Notes under the pieces: generated by a model | What the model saw: only the letters and a program-made list of their open reading frames with translations | Database searches by the model: none | What the model was told of the DNA's origin: nothing | Part shown: positions 18,173 through 27,346 of the stretch, in pieces | How the letters are laid out: each line of letters opens with the position of its first letter | Numbering within the stretch: position 1 is the first letter of the stretch | Translations under genes and position numbers: made by a program | Source: an uncultured Erythrobacter sp. | GTDB taxonomy: Bacteria; Pseudomonadota; Alphaproteobacteria; Sphingomonadales; Sphingomonadaceae | Assembly (NCBI GenBank): GCA_947488085.1 | Contig: CANKYI010000001.1 | Location: 1,559,928 to 1,623,927, forward strand | Direction of reading: 5' to 3' | Length of the DNA stretch: 64,000 nucleotides

Positions 18173-19012
18173 ATGGCCGATCCGATCGAATCCTTGCGTC
18201 TGCGACTTGTCGATCAAGTGCGCGGCGTTTTTAACGACACCTCCAACGGGCAAAAGCCGACCCCACCATCGGACGATGCGCTGTTCGCCAAGGACACACC
18301 GATCCGCATGGTGCATGCCGATCTAGTGGGCATGATGACCGGAGGTATCCGCAGCCTGCTGCTGCAAATGCTCCATCCAGAGGCGCTGCAAGGGGTGCTC
18401 GACCATTCCAATTTTCGCGAGGATATGCATGGCCGCCTGCGTCGTACTGCTCAATTTATTGCGGTCACCACCTTCGGCCACGAAACCCGTGCAAACGCTG
18501 CCATAGCGCGGGTCAATGCGATCCACGCAAAAGTCACAGGGACATTGCCCGATGGCACACCCTATCAGGCCAACAATCCGCGCACATTGGCATGGGTGCA
18601 TGTGGTCGAAGCACAGAGCTTTCTTGCAGGCTATTTGCGCCATGTTCGCCCCAATATGCCCAGTGCCGAGCAAGATGAGTATTACCGCCAATTCGCATTT
18701 GTAGCCCGTGCACTGGGCGCCGATCCAGTGCCAGAGACACGCAATGAGGCTGAGGCCATTTTCCGAGAGCTACGCGCTGACCTGCGCCCTTCGCCAGAGG
18801 CGCGCGAAATCGCTCAATTGGTGCTAACGCAAAAGCCCGAGGGCACGCCGCCAGGAGTGCAAGCCATTCTTGGCGCAGAGGCGGTGGCGATGTTGCCCGA
18901 TTGGGGTCGTTCAATGTTGAAGCTCCAACGTCCCGTTCTCACTGCCCTGCCCGCGCGCGCGGCGACTTGGGGTGTGGGCCGCACCTTACGCTGGGCGTTT
19001 CGGCAGAATTAA
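18173..19012 (+). CDS. MpaB-type oxygenase (DUF2236 family)
   Basis: 279 residues. The His-rich helices typical of DUF2236 are visible: GIRSLLLQMLHPEALQGVLDHSNF, RTAQFIAVTTFGHE and WVHVVEAQSFLAGY. Family members include the latex-clearing protein Lcp and the fungal oxygenase MpaB, with haem or oxygen-related chemistry; the substrate here is unknown. It has no signal peptide. The ATG at 18173 fits the family start. Confidence 0.85.
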   Translation: MADPIESLRLRLVDQVRGVFNDTSNGQKPTPPSDDALFAKDTPIRMVHADLVGMMTGGIRSLLLQMLHPEALQGVLDHSNFREDMHGRLRRTAQFIAVTTFGHETRANAAIARVNAIHAKVTGTLPDGTPYQANNPRTLAWVHVVEAQSFLAGYLRHVRPNMPSAEQDEYYRQFAFVARALGADPVPETRNEAEAIFRELRADLRPSPEAREIAQLVLTQKPEGTPPGVQAILGAEAVAMLPDWGRSMLKLQRPVLTALPARAATWGVGRTLRWAFRQN

Positions 19013-19066
19013 CCGAAGGCTGCCGAATTCTGCTAAACTGATTCAATCTGAGAAGGGAGAATGCAG

Positions 19067-19429
19067 ATGTATGTGGCTATCGCAGCGTTATCGGTGCCTG
19101 AGGAAAACCGTGATGCCTATATCAAGGCAGCTGAATTCATGGCCAATTGGTCGATGGATCATGGCGCGATTGAGGTGATGGAGGCATGGGAAGCGCATGT
19201 TCCAGACGGGAAGGTCACCGATATGCGCAAGGCTGTCGCTGCGCCTGAAGGCGAAAAGATGGTCACAGGCTGGGTGATCTGGCCTGACAAGGAAACGTTG
19301 GACAAAGCGAAAGAGGCAATGGGCAAAGGCGAAGGCTTCGAAAACTATCCCGAGGGCGACCCGCCTTTTGACGGCTCACGGCTGATATTTGGCGAGTTTG
19401 AGCCCCTTTTTACGCGGGGACGCGGCTAA
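19067..19429 (+). CDS. DUF1428 family protein
   Basis: 120 residues starting MYVAIAALSVP at 19067; an in-frame ATG six bases earlier is possible, but GAAGGGAG sits at better spacing for the second one. EVMEAWEAHVPDGKVTDMRKAV and WVIWPDKETLDKAKEAM match DUF1428, a ferredoxin-like-fold family related to YbaA with unknown activity. It ends one base before the GST gene, so the two are probably co-transcribed. Confidence 0.85.
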   Translation: MYVAIAALSVPEENRDAYIKAAEFMANWSMDHGAIEVMEAWEAHVPDGKVTDMRKAVAAPEGEKMVTGWVIWPDKETLDKAKEAMGKGEGFENYPEGDPPFDGSRLIFGEFEPLFTRGRG

Positions 19430-19430
19430 T

Positions 19431-20054
19431 ATGGCTGAGTTCACATTCTACACAGTCGCCATGAGCCGCGGCCAAATTTCGCGCTGGGCCTTGCACGAAG
19501 CGGGCGCGGATTATGATCAGGTCGTGTTTGATTTTGCGGATAGGCCCGACGATTTTTTGGCCATCAACCCGATGAACAAAGTGCCTGCTTTGGTTCACCA
19601 CGTTGGCGGGCAAGATCACGTCATAACCGAAGCTGCGGCGATTAATCACTACCTTGCTGAAACCCACTCAGATAAGGGACTTTTGCCGCAATCGGATGAG
19701 AAAGCAGCCTATTTCCGCTGGTTGTTCTTTGCCGCCGGACCGATTGAGCAAGCCGTAATGGCGTCTGCGTTAGGCTGGAAAGTCCCAGAAGAGCGCACTG
19801 CGACCGCCGGTTTTGGCAGCTTGGATTTGGCTTTATCGGCAATGGAAGGATGGCTGAAAAATAACGATTTCGCCGCTGGCAATCGTTTCACCATGGCGGA
19901 CACTTATGTCGGCAGCCAGTTCGTGTGGGGATTGAGGTTCGGCTCAATCCCAGAGCAGCCTGCCTTCAAAGCCTATGTCGATCGCATCACTCAGAGGCCT
20001 GCATACGCAGAGGCGAATGCGATCGATGCGAAATTGATCGCGGAAGCCGGCTAA
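19431..20054 (+). CDS. Glutathione S-transferase family protein
   Basis: 207 residues. The N-terminal thioredoxin-like half carries TVAMSRGQISRWALHEAGADY and NPMNKVPALVHH (cis-Pro of the glutathione site), then ITEAAAINHYLAE. The C-terminal half is all helical with FTMADTYVGSQFVWGLRFG, the usual N-capping box area. It conjugates or moves electrophilic substrates on glutathione; class and substrate are open. Its stop interlocks with that of the convergent J-protein gene (CTAA). Confidence 0.9.
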   Translation: MAEFTFYTVAMSRGQISRWALHEAGADYDQVVFDFADRPDDFLAINPMNKVPALVHHVGGQDHVITEAAAINHYLAETHSDKGLLPQSDEKAAYFRWLFFAAGPIEQAVMASALGWKVPEERTATAGFGSLDLALSAMEGWLKNNDFAAGNRFTMADTYVGSQFVWGLRFGSIPEQPAFKAYVDRITQRPAYAEANAIDAKLIAEAG

Positions 20055-20644
20055 GAAATCACCGCGCTTTTGCGCAACAATTGATACGCATCTACCACCT
20101 TGCCAAGCCGCGTCTCATAGCTGCGGTCGCCGCCATTGCGATCCGGGTGGTATCGTCGCACCAATTCGGAATATCGCCGGCGCAATCGTGCGCGGTCTGT
20201 GTCAGAGCCAAGACCCATTGTCTCAAGCGCTTCGGCCTCATCCTTTGAAAACCGCGCATCCATTGCCATCGCGGCCTCTCTTTGCGCGCGGCTACGAATG
20301 CCGTTTGCGCGCGCTGAGATGGCATCGAGTGGATCATCAAAATCGGCCCAGCGTGGCATTCCGTCGACGCCGGCACGCGGTCCGAAACTCGGGCTTTCCG
20401 TGCGCCATCCCGAAGCAGGCGATTGCGCATCGAGGATTTCATCCGCACTCATCCCCTCAAACCAGTCATAGCCCGCATTGAATTCGCGCACATGGTCCAA
20501 ACAGAACCAGCGCCATTCGCCTGGACCATCAAAGCCATTCGGGCGATAGCCAGGCGCGCGAAACTCACCTGCCTCCCGACAAGTGGGATGTTCGCACTGG
20601 CGAGCCTCGGCTTCGTGCCGTCCGTGGAATCGCGATTGCGCCAT
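20051..20644 (-). CDS. J-domain protein with C-terminal J domain
   Basis: 197 residues from the ATG at 20644. The N-terminal part has CEHPTCREAGEFRAPG and FCLDHVREFNAGYDWFEGM, a Cys/His pattern that may bind zinc. The J domain is at the C-terminus (about 135-197), with RRYSELVRRYHPDRNGGD containing the HPD motif. J proteins stimulate Hsp70. In alphaproteobacteria this type is found beside BolA, as here (divergent, 72 bases apart), and usually beside cobS and cobT, which are separate in this window. Confidence 0.9.
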   Translation of the reverse strand: MAQSRFHGRHEAEARQCEHPTCREAGEFRAPGYRPNGFDGPGEWRWFCLDHVREFNAGYDWFEGMSADEILDAQSPASGWRTESPSFGPRAGVDGMPRWADFDDPLDAISARANGIRSRAQREAAMAMDARFSKDEAEALETMGLGSDTDRARLRRRYSELVRRYHPDRNGGDRSYETRLGKVVDAYQLLRKSAVIS

Positions 20645-20716
20645 AGGGGCTTGAGAATGGCGTTGGAGTCGCCAGATTCCAACCCATAGACCCATGCAAA
20701 ATAGGAAACAGGCGCG

Positions 20717-20989
20717 ATGAGCGGAACAGTGGCAGACGAAATGCAGGCGCTTTTGACGGACGCCTTTGCTCCAACAATGCTCGATATCATCAATGACAGT
20801 GCGCAGCATTCGGGCCATTCCGGCGATGATGGATCGGGCGAATCGCACTTTACCATCGTGATCGAAGCACCAGTTTTCGCAGAAATGAGCCGCCTTGCGC
20901 GTCAACGCGCGGTAATTGCGGCATTGGGCGATATTGTCGGTGAGCGTGTGCATGCCGTCGCAATCAAGGCCAGCGCGCCCGCTGCATGA
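20717..20989 (+). CDS. bolA: BolA family protein
   Basis: 90 residues. SHFTIVIEAPVFAEMSRLARQRAVIAAL is the conserved BolA class II KH-like core, and ERVHAVAIKA the C-terminal strand. BolA proteins partner monothiol glutaredoxins in iron-sulphur handling and affect cell shape. A Gly/Ser/His-rich loop (HSGHSGDDGSGESH) precedes the core. It overlaps the Nudix gene by four bases (ATGA) and is divergent from the J-protein. Confidence 0.92.
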   Translation: MSGTVADEMQALLTDAFAPTMLDIINDSAQHSGHSGDDGSGESHFTIVIEAPVFAEMSRLARQRAVIAALGDIVGERVHAVAIKASAPAA

Positions 20990-21441
20990 GCGAATTTGCA
21001 CCCGGAAAACGCGTGCGGCGATCTGCACGGATTATCGTGATTGATGCGGAGAGCCGCGTGCTGATGTTTCGCTTCGACGTGGCCGATCGCCCGCCATTCT
21101 GGGTCACGGCCGGCGGTGAGTGCGAGCGAGGAGAGAGCTTTGACCAAGCCGCCCGGCGCGAGTTGTTGGAAGAGACGGGGATTACCGCTGATCCCGGCGC
21201 GCAAATCGCGCGCACCACGCCGGAATTTGTCACTGTTGAGGGGGAGCCAGTGCAGGCGGACGAGCGGTACTATATCGTTCGCCTGCAATCCGCGCAGATC
21301 GACACATCACGGCACACGCCGCTGGAGCAAAAGGTGATGACACAGCACCGTTGGTTCACCCTTGCTGAGCTTAATAAATGGCACGAGGCCGTGTTTCCCG
21401 AAAATCTCGCAGCGATCATTCAAGAAAGCGCCGCAATCTGA
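20986..21441 (+). CDS. Nudix hydrolase
   Basis: 151 residues. The Nudix box spans GECERGESFDQAARRE and LLEETGI (about 44-66), complete with the REx2EE core. Such enzymes hydrolyse nucleoside diphosphates linked to another group; the substrate cannot be told from the box alone. The N-terminus RRSARIIVIDAESRVLMFRF matches the domain start. It starts inside the bolA stop codon. Confidence 0.92.
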   Translation: MSEFAPGKRVRRSARIIVIDAESRVLMFRFDVADRPPFWVTAGGECERGESFDQAARRELLEETGITADPGAQIARTTPEFVTVEGEPVQADERYYIVRLQSAQIDTSRHTPLEQKVMTQHRWFTLAELNKWHEAVFPENLAAIIQESAAI

Positions 21442-21492
21442 TTGCCCAGTCCTTCGCCCCGTTCTAACGCTGGCATCAAACGGGAGATTGAA

Positions 21493-22305
21493 ATGGACTA
21501 CACGGGCAAGGTGGCGTGGATCACCGGAGCATCTTCGGGCATTGGCGCAGCGTTGGCGCGCGACCTTTCATCACGCGGTTCGCATTTGGTGCTATCAGGC
21601 CGCGATGAAGCGCGACTTGCACAAGTTGCTGCGGATTGTGGCGAGACCGTCATCCTGCCATTTGATGTACGCAATGATGCAGCGCTTGCTGATGCCACGG
21701 CCAAGGCGATCGCTTGGAAAGGCGGAGTAGACATCGCCTTTGCCAATGCCGGTGTTTCGCAGCGCAGTCGCGCCCTCAAAACCGACATGCAGGTCTATCG
21801 CGACATTATCGATATCGACCTCACATCACAGATCGCATTCAGTCAGGGCTTGATTGGTCATATGGCAGAACGCGGTTCCGGCAATATTGCGTTCATTTCA
21901 TCCATCGCCGGCAAAGTCGGCGTACCGATGCGCACCGCTTATAGCGCGGTAAAGTTCGGACTGGCAGGATACGGCGACGCCCTGCGCGGTGAGCTGTCGC
22001 AGACGGGCGTCAATGTCCATGTCATCTACCCTGGATCAGTCGCCACCGATGTCGCGCGCAATGCCTTGGTTTCCGATGGCTCAAAACGTGGCGTCAGCGA
22101 CAAGGTCATCGATGAAGGCATTCCCGCCAATGACGCAGCCAAAGCAATGCTGGACGGCATGGCAGCAGGAGAGCGTGAAATCATAGTCGCGCAAGGGATG
22201 GAGGCAGGCATGGGCGAGATGCGCCGCACTCCCGATGCACTGTTCGATCAAGTCGCAGCAATGGTCGCCAATGGTTATATGGAACGCATGGAAGAAGGCG
22301 AGTGA
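21493..22305 (+). CDS. Short-chain dehydrogenase/reductase
   Basis: 270 residues from the ATG at 21493, with GGGAG at 21481 before it. The cofactor motif TGASSGIG (11-18), the NAG motif in AFANAGVS, and the active-site YSAVKFGL with the preceding serine in FISSIAGKVG are all present. It oxidises or reduces an alcohol or ketone with NAD(P). It overlaps the next hydrolase gene by four bases (GTGA), so the two probably act in one route on a small hydrophobic substrate. Confidence 0.92.
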   Translation: MDYTGKVAWITGASSGIGAALARDLSSRGSHLVLSGRDEARLAQVAADCGETVILPFDVRNDAALADATAKAIAWKGGVDIAFANAGVSQRSRALKTDMQVYRDIIDIDLTSQIAFSQGLIGHMAERGSGNIAFISSIAGKVGVPMRTAYSAVKFGLAGYGDALRGELSQTGVNVHVIYPGSVATDVARNALVSDGSKRGVSDKVIDEGIPANDAAKAMLDGMAAGEREIIVAQGMEAGMGEMRRTPDALFDQVAAMVANGYMERMEEGE

Positions 22306-23198
22306 GCGCAATGGAACAACGCCGCGTAAAGCTCGCCAATGGCATTCATCTGGATGTGGTTGATGAAGGTCCACGCGACGCGCCGGTGCTGATCTTCCTC
22401 CACGGCTTTCCCGAAAATTATCGCACTTGGCGGTACCAGATCGCACATTTTTCTGACAGCTTTCGCTGTATCGCGCCGGATCAGCGCGGCTATCGCGGAT
22501 CATCAAAACCGCAAGAGGTAGAGGCCTACACTCCGGACAAATTGATCAGTGATGTGTTCCTGCTCGCCGATGCGTTGGGCGTCGATAAATTCACGATTGT
22601 CGGCCACGATTGGGGCGGCGCGATTGCCTGGGGTGTGGCCCTTGGCGGCCAACATGCACGGGTGGAACGCGCTGTAATCGCCAATGCGCCGCATCCGTCG
22701 ATCTTTCAAAAACTGCTCTACACCCATCCCGGTCAGCGGGCTGCGAGCCAATATATTATCGGCTTCAAAGACCCTGCCAACGATGCCCTGATCCGCGAAC
22801 ACGGGATCACCGGCATCCTCAAACAAGAGGTGAACTGGGACCGATCTGACGCCATGCCGCCAGAAGAGCGGGCGCAAATGCTCAAAGATTGGGAAGACCG
22901 CGACATGTGCTTTGGGATGATCAACTACTATCGGGGCAGTTCGATGCATGTGCCGACGATGGATGAACCGTTTGAGTTACCTGCCGACTATTCCGCGCCA
23001 AACCTTCCCAAATTAACGATCCCTACGCTGGTGGTCTGGGCACTGGATGATATCGCCTTGCCGCCGGAAAACCTCGAAGGGTTGGACGCGCTCATCGATC
23101 CGCTCACCATCGTCAAAGTTCCCGATTGCGGGCATTTTGTGCCCTGGGAAGCGCCCGAGGCGGTGAACGCTGCGATGGAGCAATTTCTGAGGCTCTAA
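22302..23198 (+). CDS. Alpha/beta hydrolase, epoxide-hydrolase-like
   Basis: 298 residues from the GTG at 22302; an ATG at 22311 is the other option. HGFPENYRTWRYQ is the oxyanion-hole motif of epoxide hydrolases, GHDWGGAIAW carries the nucleophile aspartate, and DCGHFVPWEAPEAV the histidine. The Asp (rather than Ser) nucleophile favours epoxide hydrolase or haloalkane dehalogenase chemistry over esterase. It is co-transcribed with the SDR gene upstream. Confidence 0.9.
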   Translation: MSAMEQRRVKLANGIHLDVVDEGPRDAPVLIFLHGFPENYRTWRYQIAHFSDSFRCIAPDQRGYRGSSKPQEVEAYTPDKLISDVFLLADALGVDKFTIVGHDWGGAIAWGVALGGQHARVERAVIANAPHPSIFQKLLYTHPGQRAASQYIIGFKDPANDALIREHGITGILKQEVNWDRSDAMPPEERAQMLKDWEDRDMCFGMINYYRGSSMHVPTMDEPFELPADYSAPNLPKLTIPTLVVWALDDIALPPENLEGLDALIDPLTIVKVPDCGHFVPWEAPEAVNAAMEQFLRL

Positions 23199-23229
23199 AC
23201 TGTCCGACCCTACAAGTTGGCGTGGCGGA

Positions 23230-23688
23230 CTAGACGCTCAGCGCCCTCGTAATTCCGAACTCCTCGCGAATTTCCGATACACTTTGCTGTCGATATTGCG
23301 CATTATCTGACCAACGCCATTTCTTACGCAGTTGACGCGAGCGCCACAGAATTGCTGCATTGTCTGGCAAGCTGAGCAGAAACCCTTTGGTGAGCGACCA
23401 CCAACCGATTTCTTCAAGCAAGTTTACCTCTTCAGGCAATTTCATGAAGGTGCGAATATCCCGCCAGCTTATGTCGCTGCCAATAAGCGTCCAACCGTCG
23501 GCCTGCGCCTCCTTACGAAGGGTCGTATCAAGACCGAACAAAACGTGGATAATATCGTGTCGCTCAAAGTGGTCCTGCGCCTCTGGACTCATCGCGCGGT
23601 ACTTGCCTTCAAGGTCATGATCCTTGCGAAAAGCAGCGAGCGCCTGATCAAGAGTCAGATCACCATAGGGGAGGCATTTATCATTCAC
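23230..23688 (-). CDS. Coq4-like ubiquinone biosynthesis protein
   Basis: 152 residues from the GTG at 23688; the frame also opens at an ATG at 23748, which would overlap the upstream gene. The key sign is the metal site: His-Asp-x-x-His, then exactly 11 residues, then Glu (HDIIHVLFGLDTTLRKEA), the HDxxHx11E motif of COQ4. COQ4 acts on the C1 position of the ubiquinone ring. A second conserved-looking part is EEIGWWSLTKGFLLSLPDNAAI. The upstream neighbour is a DUF2332 gene. The start is uncertain. Confidence 0.65.
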   Translation of the reverse strand: MNDKCLPYGDLTLDQALAAFRKDHDLEGKYRAMSPEAQDHFERHDIIHVLFGLDTTLRKEAQADGWTLIGSDISWRDIRTFMKLPEEVNLLEEIGWWSLTKGFLLSLPDNAAILWRSRQLRKKWRWSDNAQYRQQSVSEIREEFGITRALSV

Positions 23689-23723
23689 ATCAATGGCATA
23701 GCAATTTAAGTTGCAAAATGCAA

Positions 23724-24833
23724 TTATAATTCCAACCACTCCACCCATGCCCCGTGCGGATGGGCATGGCTAAGTAGAACTGTTTCACCATCATTCGCTT
23801 CTCCGGTCCAACGGCGAACCTTTAACTCGTGACGAAACGTCTTCGGGTCAGTTTCAAGACTGATCCAGCCGAGCGGACGATCTGGAGTTGCTTTTGCGCC
23901 AGCCTTTTCAAAAGCTGACGTGATCGATTCCTGTGTCGCGGCGGGCATATATTGCCACATGATCGAATGAAACATTGCGCGCGTCGTGCCCTCAGCCTGC
24001 GGTTGCTCCAGCATCTCGTGCACGAAGGCTCCTGCATCTTGCTGAACTATGTCGGGCGCGACCTCGCTTGCCAGCTGGATCGCTGCATCAATGCGTGACA
24101 TGCGAACAGGCGCATCGGGCCAAACATAGCTTTTGAGCCGCAACGCGCTGGCGCTATCCGACAGGTCAATCGGGCCGACATCGCATCCGCGCACAGAAAG
24201 AATAGCAAAGTCATCCGGTGCATTGGGGGGCGAGCCCGCATCACCGCGCCATTCCGGCTCAATCCGCATTGGCGAATCTTCCGGGCCAACCGCCGTTTCG
24301 CCCAGCTGGAAATGATATCGATCCAACATCGTGTTGACCCCTGCGCTCGCGCCCAATTCGAACAGTTCAAAGCGGGGCACAACATGCTGAGCCACCCACA
24401 ACAATCCCGCCATAATGCTGGCCGAGCGTCCGGCTTCGTTGGTCTGTGGCGGTCCGTCGAGCCATGGAAGCAGCAGCGTATCGTAAGTCTCAACCAACTC
24501 GCATACCAGCCGATCAACCTGCCCCTGGTCGGTGATCTGCCCGCTATAAACCCGCGCCAAGCGGTCATCTGTTCCTGATAGCAGCAGGTGATGCAGCCCG
24601 CCCGCCATGCGCAGCGGCATTGCGTCTTTCAACGTCAGCCCCTGCCAATTGGCAATCCGCCTACCGGTAGCGGTGTCGCCCTCTCGTACGCGAGCCAGCG
24701 CTCGAACCACCCGCGCAGTGCACGGCGCGCCGTTTTCCTCTGCATGAGTTGCCTGCCAATCAAGTGCGCTTGCGAACTCCTCAATTGCCATAATTGTCTG
24801 TTCGCTCATCGCTTGTGCCCCTGCCTCGATCAT
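23724..24833 (-). CDS. DUF2332 family protein
   Basis: 369 residues from the ATG at 24833, which follows GAAGGTGGGACA; an ATG at 24809 is possible. [21 protein letters not shown] and [26 protein letters not shown] are typical of DUF2332, a family with a methyltransferase-like layout (GASAG as motif I) but unproved activity. [18 protein letters not shown] is the C-terminus. It is divergent from hisG; the 79-base gap contains both start regions. Confidence 0.82.
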   Translation of the reverse strand: MIEAGAQAMSEQTIMAIEEFASALDWQATHAEENGAPCTARVVRALARVREGDTATGRRIANWQGLTLKDAMPLRMAGGLHHLLLSGTDDRLARVYSGQITDQGQVDRLVCELVETYDTLLLPWLDGPPQTNEAGRSASIMAGLLWVAQHVVPRFELFELGASAGVNTMLDRYHFQLGETAVGPEDSPMRIEPEWRGDAGSPPNAPDDFAILSVRGCDVGPIDLSDSASALRLKSYVWPDAPVRMSRIDAAIQLASEVAPDIVQQDAGAFVHEMLEQPQAEGTTRAMFHSIMWQYMPAATQESITSAFEKAGAKATPDRPLGWISLETDPKTFRHELKVRRWTGEANDGETVLLSHAHPHGAWVEWLEL

Positions 24834-24912
24834 TGTCCCACCTTCGCCCGAAGCGTTTGTGTTGCCCTTTATGCGCTGGGTGCCTAAGCCCGCCCGCGCT
24901 ATGACGAGTGAC

Positions 24913-25590
24913 ATGACTAACACCACAACAGGCCAACTGACCTTTGCTATACCAAAGGGCCGCATTCTCGACGAAGCGCTGCCAGTGATGGCGCGCGCTG
25001 GCGTGGTGCCCGAGGATGGCTTTCACGACAAGTCCAACCGCTCGCTTTCTTTCGGCACAACCCGACCTGATATGCGACTGATCAGAGTGCGCGCCTTTGA
25101 TGTGGCGACCTTTGTTGCACATGGCGCGGCACAGGTGGGGATCGTTGGATCAGACGTCATCGAAGAGTTCGATTATGCCGACCTTTATGCGCCGGTAGAC
25201 CTCGATATCGGGCATTGCCGCCTGTCGGTTGCCCGCCTTGCCAGCGATACGGATGAACCCTCCGGCGTCAGTCATCTGCGCGTTGCAACCAAATATCCCA
25301 GCCTGACCGCCCGCCATTTTGAGCGACAGGGCATTCAGGCCGAATGCGTCAAACTGAGCGGAGCGATGGAGCTTGCCCCTTCGCTTGGCCTCGCGCGTCA
25401 GATCGTCGATCTGGTTTCGACCGGCACCACTTTAAAGCAAAACGGGTTGATGGAGACACAGCGCATCATCGACATCTCTGCTCGCCTGATCGTGAACCGC
25501 GCAGCGTTTAAAACCGATCCACGCGTCGCCAATCTGGTCGCAGCGTTCCGCGCCGATGCGGAAAATCGCTCTGAAAAGGATGCCGCGTAA
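24913..25590 (+). CDS. hisG: ATP phosphoribosyltransferase, catalytic subunit
   Basis: 225 residues from the ATG at 24913; an ATG at 24901 is the alternative. It is the short HisG form, which usually works with HisZ; HisZ is not in the window. [31 protein letters not shown] and [15 protein letters not shown] (PRPP-binding) are landmark segments. It performs the first step of histidine synthesis and shares a TAATG junction with hisD. Confidence 0.95.
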   Translation: MTNTTTGQLTFAIPKGRILDEALPVMARAGVVPEDGFHDKSNRSLSFGTTRPDMRLIRVRAFDVATFVAHGAAQVGIVGSDVIEEFDYADLYAPVDLDIGHCRLSVARLASDTDEPSGVSHLRVATKYPSLTARHFERQGIQAECVKLSGAMELAPSLGLARQIVDLVSTGTTLKQNGLMETQRIIDISARLIVNRAAFKTDPRVANLVAAFRADAENRSEKDAA

Positions 25591-26882
25591 TGCAGCAACT
25601 TTCAACCCTCGATCCCGATTTTGAGCAACGCTTTGCTCGCGTGGTCAACGCACGGCGCGAAGCCGATGGAGATGTTGGCGGCGTGGTGCAGGACATCCTG
25701 CGCACGGTGAAAACCGGTGGCGATGATGCACTGGTCAAATACACGCAGCGTTACGACGGCTACGCACTGATCGATGATGCCGACTGGAAAATCACCCCAG
25801 AACGGTGCGCAGAGGCCTATGAACAGATCGATGCGGACCTACGCGATGCCCTTAACCTCTCGGCCACCCGGATCCGCGCTTATCACGAAGACCAATTGCC
25901 CAGGAACCGTGACTATACCGATGATGCGGGCGTGCGGCTTGGCGCGATTTGGCGGCCGGTTGATGCGGCGGGGCTGTATGTGCCCGGTGGCCGCGCGGCC
26001 TACCCTTCATCCTTGCTGATGAATGCGATCCCCGCGCGCGTCGCGGGGGTGGAGCGGGTTGTGGTCGTAACGCCCACGCCCAAAGGAAATTCCAACCCCC
26101 TAGTCCTTGCTGCAGCGCATGTTGCCGGGATTGATGAGATTTGGCGAGTTGGCGGCGCTCAGGCGGTTGGCGCACTTGCCTATGGCACGGAAAAAATCGC
26201 GCCTGTTGATGTCATCACTGGCCCCGGAAATGCCTATGTAGCAGAGGCAAAACGCCAACTATTCGGCGTGGTCGGCATCGATATGGTAGCTGGGCCAAGC
26301 GAGATTTTGGTGGTGGCCGATGGGGAGAATGACCCCGATTGGACCGCTGCCGATCTGCTCAGCCAGGCGGAGCACGATCCCTCATCACAATCGATCCTGA
26401 TCACCGATGATGCAGGCTATGCCAGAATGGTCGAAGACTGCATTTCCTTGCAGCTTACTCAGCTTTCAACTGGCAAGACCGCAAAGGCAAGCTGGGACGA
26501 TCATGGCGTGATCATATTGGTGAATGACATTGAGAGCGAGGCTCCCGCTTTGATCAACCGCCTAGCCGCCGAACACGTAGAGCTCGCCATCAAAGATCCC
26601 GAAGCCATGTTGCTAAAAATCCGCCATGCCGGAAGCGTGTTTCTTGGCCGCATGACGCCAGAAGCGGTGGGAGATTACGTTGCCGGCCCGAACCATGTGC
26701 TGCCTACGGGTCGCCGCGCACGTTTTTCCAGCGGGCTGTCAGTGCTCGACTTTATGAAGCGCACCAGTTTTATCGCGCTCGACGACGGAGCTTTTAACAC
26801 TATTGGTCCAGCCGCCGCCGCACTCGCCCATGCAGAGGGCCTACCCGCTCACGCCAAATCAGTAGAATTGCGCATCAAATGA
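25590..26882 (+). CDS. hisD: Histidinol dehydrogenase
   Basis: 430 residues. GPGNAYVAEAKRQLFG (dinucleotide-binding), DMVAGPSEILVVAD, and AEHDPSSQSI with the zinc-ligand histidine are hisD signatures; AGPNHVLPTGRRARF closes the active site. It carries out the last two oxidations from histidinol to histidine. It starts in the hisG stop and overlaps nusB by four bases (ATGA). Confidence 0.97.
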   Translation: MQQLSTLDPDFEQRFARVVNARREADGDVGGVVQDILRTVKTGGDDALVKYTQRYDGYALIDDADWKITPERCAEAYEQIDADLRDALNLSATRIRAYHEDQLPRNRDYTDDAGVRLGAIWRPVDAAGLYVPGGRAAYPSSLLMNAIPARVAGVERVVVVTPTPKGNSNPLVLAAAHVAGIDEIWRVGGAQAVGALAYGTEKIAPVDVITGPGNAYVAEAKRQLFGVVGIDMVAGPSEILVVADGENDPDWTAADLLSQAEHDPSSQSILITDDAGYARMVEDCISLQLTQLSTGKTAKASWDDHGVIILVNDIESEAPALINRLAAEHVELAIKDPEAMLLKIRHAGSVFLGRMTPEAVGDYVAGPNHVLPTGRRARFSSGLSVLDFMKRTSFIALDDGAFNTIGPAAAALAHAEGLPAHAKSVELRIK

Positions 26883-27346
26883 ACATTCCCGCCCGCTCTC
26901 AGGCTCGCTCGACCGCGCGCCTCGCCGCCGTTCAGGCCCTCTATCAACAACAGATGGAGAGCACTGCGCTCAACAAATTGCTCAATGAATTTCACCAGCA
27001 TCGGCTCGGTCGCGAAGTCGATGATGAGGACCACGAAGGTGAAGTTTTTGCCGATGCAGAGGTCGATTTCTTTGACGACATCGTACGCGGTGTCGATGCG
27101 CGCAGGGATGAGATCGACGCGGCCTTGATCGAAAAACTGTCCGCAGGCTGGACGCTCGCGCGGTTAGACAAAACGATGCTGCAAATCCTGCGCGCTGGCA
27201 CCTATGAGCTGATCGCGCGCGCCGACGTGCCCACTGCCAGCGCAATCACCGAATATGTCGACGTTGCAAAAGCGTTCTTTGATGATCGCGAGGCGAAATT
27301 CGTGAACGGCATTCTCGATGCCGTCGCCAAGGATGCTCGATCATAA
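26879..27346 (+). CDS. nusB: Transcription antitermination factor NusB
   Basis: 155 residues, a normal size. ARSTARLAAVQALYQQQM is the N-terminal helix pair, and RLDKTMLQILRAGTYEL, ITEYVDVAKAFFDDREAKFVNGIL the C-terminal signature. NusB with NusE binds boxA RNA to keep polymerase going through rRNA operons. It is embedded between hisD and thiL with overlapping junctions on both sides. Confidence 0.96.
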   Translation: MNIPARSQARSTARLAAVQALYQQQMESTALNKLLNEFHQHRLGREVDDEDHEGEVFADAEVDFFDDIVRGVDARRDEIDAALIEKLSAGWTLARLDKTMLQILRAGTYELIARADVPTASAITEYVDVAKAFFDDREAKFVNGILDAVAKDARS

